Part shown: in pieces, positions 5,467 to 5,516 of the stretch | Layout: the number at the start of each line of letters is the position of its first letter | Position numbering within the stretch: position 1 is the stretch's first letter | Source of the DNA: an uncultured Oscillospiraceae bacterium | GTDB taxonomy: Bacteria > Bacillota > Clostridia > Oscillospirales > Ruminococcaceae | Length of the DNA: 5,516 nt | Assembly: GCA_910584715.1 (NCBI GenBank) | Contig: CAJUAN010000065.1 | Location: 1-5,516, forward strand | Reading direction: 5' to 3' | Translations under genes and position numbers: made by a program | The notes under the pieces: model-generated | What the model was told of the DNA's origin: nothing | What the model saw: the letters and a program-made list of their open reading frames with translations, nothing else | The model's database searches: none

Positions 5467-5516
5467 ATGAGCAAAACGCATTCCCAAAGTCTGAAAGGCT
5501 TAGAAAGAAAAAGCCG
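5467..5516 (+). CDS. Possible start of a further gene, cut by window edge
   Basis: An ATG at 5467 opens a frame that stays open for 16 full codons to the window end, beginning MSKTHSQSLKGLERKS. The composition is basic and polar like many bacterial N-termini. The upstream bases GGTTATAGAG give only a weak ribosome site, and an AT-rich stretch (5442-5456) could hold a -10. This is too short to identify; an open run of this length occurs easily by chance. Confidence 0.25.
   Translation, partial: MSKTHSQSLKGLERKS

Overview
The window looks like chromosomal DNA from an anaerobic gut or rumen Clostridia bacterium, probably of the Ruminococcaceae/Oscillospiraceae type. I infer this from strong GGAGG-type ribosome binding sites, sigma-A-like promoters, intrinsic terminators, a tRNA-Thr of Clostridia type, a small Arc-like protein of a kind common in that group, and an FAD protein resembling a family I recall from Ruminococcus. 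No 16S or other lineage marker is present, so this assignment is inference.

Layout from left to right. Positions 1-56 hold a tRNA-Thr(TGT) on the minus strand, cut by the window edge, with a near-consensus promoter behind it (147-175). Next, also on the minus strand, comes a gene group transcribed in the order araC-type regulator (4415 to 3549), GH127 beta-L-arabinofuranosidase (3447 to 1471), then an FAD-dependent oxidoreductase of the geranylgeranyl-reductase/FixC-like superfamily (1421 to 324). The group ends in a long hairpin that contains the FAD gene's stop codon. A separate minus-strand gene for a 66-residue ribbon-helix-helix protein (4760 to 4560) has its own terminator. The divergent intergenic region 4761-5013 carries a 66-bp nested palindromic element with 9-bp terminal inverted repeats. 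On the plus strand is a small membrane-anchored protein (5014-5403) of unknown function, and possibly the first codons of another gene at the right edge.

The most informative part is the regulator-enzyme pair. The regulator has a cupin-like sensor domain and an AraC-type double helix-turn-helix. The promoter of the GH127 gene lies in the 101-nt gap between the two genes. Immediately upstream of its -35 box are two copies of TCGGAAT on the coding strand, exactly 21 bp apart, which is the two-helical-turn spacing known for AraC-family half-sites. A third copy lies upstream of the regulator's own promoter. The simplest reading is a local circuit in which the regulator senses an arabinose-containing sugar and activates the arabinofuranosidase, and perhaps itself. 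GH127 lacks a signal peptide, so it would act in the cytoplasm on imported arabino-oligosaccharides. No transporter lies in the window.

I found no CRISPR array, insertion sequence, phage gene or clearly new multi-gene system. The candidates for something undescribed are the regulator's operator, the palindromic repeat, and the small membrane protein.
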